Source of the DNA: PNNG01 sp046291695
GTDB lineage: Bacteria > Bacteroidota > Bacteroidia > UBA7662
Assembly (NCBI GenBank): GCA_046291695.1
Contig: JBKBSO010000004.1
Coordinates: 62,001 to 126,000 of the forward strand
Length of the DNA: 64,000 nt
Direction: 5' to 3'
Part shown: piece after piece, positions 60,195 through 64,000 of the stretch
Layout of the letters: each line of letters begins with the position of its first letter
Numbering within the stretch: position 1 is the first letter of the stretch
The notes under the pieces: generated by a model
Told to the model about the DNA's origin: nothing
Database searches by the model: none
The model's input: only the letters and a program-made list of their open reading frames with translations
Position numbers and translations under genes: made by a program

Positions 60195-60770
60195 TTATGC
60201 TTCTTGCACTTCTTCTTCCGTTGCTGCTGTCGACTCCTTGAATTTGGCCTGAATCCTCCACAAACGATAGCTGAGGTAGATTAAAAACAAGCTCAATAGT
60301 ATGGTATAAAACCCCACCATAAAATTAACAGCCGTTGATTTCAGGGGATTAAAGAAAATAAGCAAGCTAAATACAATGCTTAAAACTCCATTCGCTAGCA
60401 TGAGCGCTCTGCCGGTTCCCTTTGCCCGTATGCCCATCAACACAATGGCTGCCCCCATAAAAAATGCCCAAATTCCAATGATAACCACAAAGTATTGCGC
60501 CGCTACCACCGTATCCACAAGGCAATACCAGGTAATAAGCAAATCAATCAACCCTATGAGCACAAAACTGAACCAGGTTGACCACTTTTTAAAGAGATAA
60601 AAACCCAACCCAATAAACAACGTGCCAAGAGCAAGTGACAAAAAGCCAAGGTAAAGCATGAGGGTTTCCAGGGGCATATTGGGGGCTGTTGCAGCAATTA
60701 CTCCAAAAACCAATAAAAGCATGGCCCTAATGGCCAAGGCCCACCAATATTTACTAAAAAAACTCAACAT
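60195..60770 (-). CDS. HdeD/DUF308-family membrane protein
   Basis: 191 residues with six predicted helices in three hairpins, starting WWALAIRAMLLLVFGVIA. This repeated helix-pair layout with small residues is the DUF308 (HdeD) pattern; in Escherichia coli HdeD contributes to acid resistance at high cell density. A charged tail KFKESTAATEEEVQEA follows the last helix. It has a clear AAGGAGG site at 60774-60780 four bases from the ATG, unusual here. Confidence 0.9.
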   Translation of the reverse strand: MLSFFSKYWWALAIRAMLLLVFGVIAATAPNMPLETLMLYLGFLSLALGTLFIGLGFYLFKKWSTWFSFVLIGLIDLLITWYCLVDTVVAAQYFVVIIGIWAFFMGAAIVLMGIRAKGTGRALMLANGVLSIVFSLLIFFNPLKSTAVNFMVGFYTILLSLFLIYLSYRLWRIQAKFKESTAATEEEVQEA

Positions 60771-60888
60771 AACCCTCCTTATCGATTTTTAAATATACGT
60801 CAAAAAAATGCAATTTATTAAACCTGCTGAATAAGGTTTTGTGGTTGCAACTTAAAAATCTAAATTCGAAGCAAACTTGTTGAATAAA

Positions 60889-61503
60889 ATGTATCGAATC
60901 GCCATTATTGACGATCATCACATTCTACTTGACGGCCTTAAATGGGTGATTAGTCAGTATGAATTTGTGAAGGAAGTTACCGCATGGACCAGTGCCGAAA
61001 GTTTTGTTGAGGCATTGAACCACGGCTTAGCCGTTGAAGCTGTAGTCACCGATCTCCAAATGCCCGAGTTTAATGGGCATGATTTAATCGACTACCTAAA
61101 TACCCATTATCCGAAGGTCAAAATCCTGGTTATGACCATGTTCGACAGTCCGTATGTGATGCGCAAAGTCATGCAAACCAAGGCCACTGGCTTTTTCATC
61201 AAGCAAGGAGATCAGTCGGAGCTGGAAAAAGCGCTGAAGGCGGTACTGGAAGGCGGAGAATACTGGCCAACTGAAATGGCGGCTTTGCAGGCCGAAAATC
61301 AAACGGAATACGGTTCCCTTACCCGTCGCGAAGCCGAAATATTGCGGCTCATTGCCGCAGAGCATAACACCAAACGAATAGCAGAGTCCCTATTTATCAG
61401 TGAAGACACCGTGCTTACGCATCGTAAAAACATCATGAGTAAGCTGGATGTACACAGCACTGCTGGCTTGGTGGCCTTTGCCCTTAAAAACAACCTGACC
61501 TAA
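60889..61503 (+). CDS. Two-component response regulator, NarL/LuxR type
   Basis: 204 residues from the ATG at 60889 (an upstream TTG at 60877 is possible). Receiver domain: IAIIDDHHILLDGL with the acidic pair, phospho-accepting Asp55 in VVTDLQMPE, and MTMFDSPYVMRK and GFFIKQGD with the conserved lysine. LuxR-type helix-turn-helix at about 147-200: LTRREAEILRLIAAEHNTKR and LFISEDTVLTHRKNIMSKL. It directly precedes its likely histidine kinase partner, one base apart. Confidence 0.96.
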   Translation: MYRIAIIDDHHILLDGLKWVISQYEFVKEVTAWTSAESFVEALNHGLAVEAVVTDLQMPEFNGHDLIDYLNTHYPKVKILVMTMFDSPYVMRKVMQTKATGFFIKQGDQSELEKALKAVLEGGEYWPTEMAALQAENQTEYGSLTRREAEILRLIAAEHNTKRIAESLFISEDTVLTHRKNIMSKLDVHSTAGLVAFALKNNLT

Positions 61504-61504
61504 G

Positions 61505-63382
61505 ATGAGCAAGGCGCCATTCGTTTTGTTTTTTTTGCTGCTGTTTTCCCAATTAACTGCCGCAAAAAACGATACGCTTTTTATTGAGCAATCCTTCAAA
61601 CGAAGTGCTTTGCCCGTAAGTGCCGCCGTATTCTCAGACGTGAGTTTCGAAACCAAGGCAGATATGATCAGCCGGATATTCGAAACCAAAGGAATAGAAT
61701 TGCAAAGTCAGCAAGTCAATTTTGGCTACATAAAATCCGCCTTTTGGTTTAGGCTCATTATCAAAAACAACAGTTTTACCGACAAACAATTAATTGTCAG
61801 TCTTGAAAACCCCAATATAGATTCCATCAGTTTTTTTGCCAATTACGGACCGGGCTACAACCACATTGGGAGTGCCGGTGACCATATTCCACGATCGGAA
61901 TGGGTAATGGGCAGTAGACAACCTGCAGTGGGCATCATGCTGGAACCTGAAGAATCGGTAAGCTTGTTAATCAAAGCCCGGAATTCTTATTCGGGCAATA
62001 TGATCTTGCCATTACGCGTGTGGGATGCGAATCATTTTCATAATTTCCAACAAGGCTATCAGCTCAGTTGGGGCTTTTATCTGGGCTTCCTATTGATCAA
62101 TATGGCGCTGGCCTTTTCGGCGACCATTTTATTAAGAGCCCGAATTTTTGTGTGGTACGGTGTATTTCTACTGGCTTCACTGGTTTATACGGCCACCTCC
62201 TTTGGCTTTACTTATCAATATTTTACCGGTAGCATCCCGGCAAGCAATGATTATATACGAACTGCTTTTTTAATTTTAATCAGCAGTTCGATGCTCAAAT
62301 TTTCTCAACATTTTCTAAAAACAAAGGAAATCAGCCCCAATACACATGTCATTCTCAACATTATCATCATCGTTCAATTGGGCCTATTGGCTTCCTCTTT
62401 TGTGTTTTCGACGGTATTACGTGCCAATTTTAACGTGCTTTTTCCTTGGTTTTTAATGTTAATTCTTACCGGATATGTACTCTTATTTATAGCTGCATTT
62501 GCTGCCCGAAAACCTTATCGATTACGCGCAAATGCATTTTTATTGGCATTTAGCTTCTCGCTCGCCGGAGGTATCGTACTCATCTTCACCGATTTAAACC
62601 TATTGCCTTACAACGGATTTACCATTCATGCCCCTTGGATAGGCAGCGCTTTTGAAATCGTCATTTTTACCGGCATCATGTTTTATGAGTTTAAGCTGGT
62701 AGGCGATCAGAAGGTGCGGCTCGAACAGCAAATTGCAGAAGAACAAACGCAACGTTTGAAAGAATTTTTCAGGGGCCAGGAAAAAGAACGGGAACGTATT
62801 TCACGAGAATTACACGATAATGTAGCTGGGACATTGGTAGGGGCTCGTTTTTTAATGCCCGCAGCCGAAAAACTAGCCGATTTCCTTCCTGAAAACGCGC
62901 TGCTTTCCTATGAGCGTGCGCTCCATACCCTCGACAGAAGCATCAAAGATGTACGCAATCTTTCGCACAACCTGCAACCCCCTACCCTCAGCGAACAATC
63001 TCTTAAATATGAATTGGAACGCTTGATTGCCGACTACAAAACCATGTCGCCAGGCACCAATTACCATTTCACTTACCGCCTCAAAGATGGATTGCTCAGC
63101 AACGATATGGCCATTGCCATTTATCGTGTATGCCAAGAGTGTTTGCTTAATATTTTTAAGCATGCCTACGCCAGTTCGGTGCACATTATGCTAGAAACCG
63201 ACAACAACAACCTTAAAATGTACATTACCGACAATGGGATGGGCTTTGATACGCATAAAGTGGGTGCTGGCATTGGACTACAAAATATAAAATCGCGTTT
63301 GGCCTTTACCAAAAATCTGAAAACCAGAATTGATTCTGCAGCCGATCAAGGTACGCACATCAGCCTTTCATTCGATTTGTAG
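61505..63382 (+). CDS. 7TMR-DISM sensor histidine kinase (HisKA_3/HATPase)
   Basis: 625 residues. A signal peptide is followed by a 7TMR-DISMED2-type extracellular domain (about 30-170), which in this family resembles carbohydrate-binding folds. Seven membrane helices span about 185-390. A short coiled segment leads to HisKA_3 with phospho-accepting His437 in RISRELHDNVAGTLVGAR. The ATPase domain has the N-box region YRVCQECLLNIFKHA, the G1 motif ITDNGMGFD and the G2 IGLQNIKSRL. It should sense an extracellular ligand and phosphorylate the adjacent regulator at Asp55. Targets are unknown. Confidence 0.95.
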   Translation: MSKAPFVLFFLLLFSQLTAAKNDTLFIEQSFKRSALPVSAAVFSDVSFETKADMISRIFETKGIELQSQQVNFGYIKSAFWFRLIIKNNSFTDKQLIVSLENPNIDSISFFANYGPGYNHIGSAGDHIPRSEWVMGSRQPAVGIMLEPEESVSLLIKARNSYSGNMILPLRVWDANHFHNFQQGYQLSWGFYLGFLLINMALAFSATILLRARIFVWYGVFLLASLVYTATSFGFTYQYFTGSIPASNDYIRTAFLILISSSMLKFSQHFLKTKEISPNTHVILNIIIIVQLGLLASSFVFSTVLRANFNVLFPWFLMLILTGYVLLFIAAFAARKPYRLRANAFLLAFSFSLAGGIVLIFTDLNLLPYNGFTIHAPWIGSAFEIVIFTGIMFYEFKLVGDQKVRLEQQIAEEQTQRLKEFFRGQEKERERISRELHDNVAGTLVGARFLMPAAEKLADFLPENALLSYERALHTLDRSIKDVRNLSHNLQPPTLSEQSLKYELERLIADYKTMSPGTNYHFTYRLKDGLLSNDMAIAIYRVCQECLLNIFKHAYASSVHIMLETDNNNLKMYITDNGMGFDTHKVGAGIGLQNIKSRLAFTKNLKTRIDSAADQGTHISLSFDL

Positions 63383-63385
63383 CGG

Positions 63386-63787
63386 TTAAATAAGCTGCTT
63401 CCAGCGCTCATAACCGGCCAACAACAGCACTACTGTGGCCAATAAAGGAATTCCGGTTTCTATCAGCTCATCAGGCCTGTTGTCGAGAAACAAATGAATG
63501 AGAAAAATATTGCTGATCACCGGTAACAACACCATCGCACCAAGAGTCCGCCAGCGCGGAATCAGCAAAAGCAAACCGGCTAACACCTCAAAGCCCCCCA
63601 CCACGCGCGAAAATCCCGATTCGCAAAAAGCAGTCATTACCTGTTGGTATGCCCATGGAATGGTACTCTCCGGGCTAAAAACCTTACACGGACTTAAAAA
63701 ATGTTTATTAATTCCTTTGTAAATAAAAAAAGCCCCTAAAAGAAGGGCAATTAACTGAAGCAGATAAGGAAAGTATTTGCGCATCAT
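63386..63787 (-). CDS. DoxX-like membrane protein
   Basis: About 133 residues from the double ATG at 63782-63787; the longer frame to 63829 runs over a TATTTTTG promoter box at 63804-63811, so the shorter start is chosen. Four membrane helices; FIYKGINKHFLSP and RVVGGFEVLAGLLLLIPRWR match the DoxX/SURF4-like pattern of K-x-x-x-P and G-x-x-E-x-x-x-G. Function is unsettled; relatives belong to quinol oxidase or thiosulfate-related contexts. It converges with the kinase gene three bases away. Confidence 0.8.
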   Translation of the reverse strand: MMRKYFPYLLQLIALLLGAFFIYKGINKHFLSPCKVFSPESTIPWAYQQVMTAFCESGFSRVVGGFEVLAGLLLLIPRWRTLGAMVLLPVISNIFLIHLFLDNRPDELIETGIPLLATVVLLLAGYERWKQLI

Positions 63788-63803
63788 GATCTTATTGGTT
63801 GGC

Positions 63804-63811
63804 CAAAAATA
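63804..63811 (-). promoter_or_regulatory. -7 box TATTTTTG for the DoxX-like gene
   Basis: Exact TAnnTTTG match on the minus strand, 16 bases before the ATG at 63787. Confidence 0.45.
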
Positions 63812-63860
63812 GCACTTCTTTAGGCTCAATGTGCAAGGCCAATGTCATTTGATCGTAGGC

Positions 63861-64000
63861 CTATAACTTGGATTTTTCCGAATTAAAGTAAGACCAGTTG
63901 AAAAACAGCAAACCATAACTCTCTCCGGGATGCTTATTCACATGCTTGTGGTGCATTTGATGCGCTTTACGTAAAGCTTTTATGTAACGACTACCTGCTT
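63861..64000 (-). CDS. C-terminal end of a carotenoid/sterol-type fatty acid hydroxylase (cut by window edge)
   Basis: The last 45 codons before a TAG at 63861-63863 on the minus strand read RYIKALRKAHQMHHKHVNK, then PGESYGLLFF. The histidine cluster H-x-x-H-H, followed by a G-x-x-x-G-L-L-F segment, is typical of the di-iron hydroxylases of carotenoid biosynthesis (CrtZ-like) in the sterol desaturase superfamily. The upstream part lies beyond the window. A role in zeaxanthin-type pigment formation is inference. Confidence 0.75.
   Translation of the reverse strand, partial: AGSRYIKALRKAHQMHHKHVNKHPGESYGLLFFNWSYFNSEKSKL

Overview
The window looks like part of a Bacteroidota chromosome. Four large proteins carry type IX secretion (T9SS) C-terminal sorting domains, there is an outer-membrane barrel with a carboxypeptidase-regulatory-like N-terminus, a GH92 mannosidase is present, and many genes are preceded by TAnnTTTG-type -7 boxes rather than strong Shine-Dalgarno sites. 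I cannot place it below phylum level. A 97-base run of N (4319-4415) shows it is a draft scaffold.

Layout. 1-2.3 kb is a small accessory patch: an AAA ATPase (DUF4143 type) behind a 23-bp tandem repeat, directly followed by the beheaded 3' end of rarA, then a ParD-like antitoxin with a decayed ParE start. 2.3-3.7 kb holds a membrane protein, a rhodanese and a small membrane protein, closed by a terminator. 3.7-4.7 kb is gene-poor, contains the gap and duplicated terminator-like repeats, and leads into three minus-strand tRNAs (Arg-TCT, Ser-GCT, Pro-TGG). Next come a surface di-heme peroxidase, a tripartite MacB-type efflux operon, a lipoprotein endonuclease and a TonB-receptor-like barrel.

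15.5-26.3 kb is mostly housekeeping: ccmE-ccmF and a DUF2520 oxidoreductase-like gene; lon-rsgA-lipoprotein-dtd with overlapping ends; then four overlapping small genes (MORN-like secreted protein, DUF1569/DinB-like, NlpE-like lipoprotein, MazG-like). 26-37 kb has a T9SS protein, cinA, a 2-oxoacid dehydrogenase E2, a GH2 beta-mannosidase/GH92 alpha-mannosidase pair, and an E1-beta subunit.

37.7-50.3 kb is the most distinctive part. Two giant T9SS substrates (1341 and 2556 residues) are each followed by one or two tiny proteins of identical architecture: signal peptide, proline-rich linker, the motif VPIDGGL, a short glycine/alanine hydrophobic segment and a basic tail. The arrangement suggests a dedicated partner or anchoring system for surface proteins. 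A perfect 12-bp inverted repeat lies in the second junction.

50.6-64 kb carries PAP2 phosphatase and MazG, an M20 amidohydrolase with alanine racemase and an M23 peptidase, an NqrM-like small protein beside apbE (flavin and iron maturation of Na+-NQR/RNF-type complexes), an MscS channel, YqgE, pdxH-trmN6, a DUF308 protein, a LuxR-type response regulator with a 7TM histidine kinase, a DoxX-like protein, and the truncated end of a carotenoid-hydroxylase-like gene at the right edge. Several genes have a -7-like box only 3-5 bases before the start codon, suggesting leaderless transcripts, and at least two families of short dispersed repeats occupy the intergenic regions.
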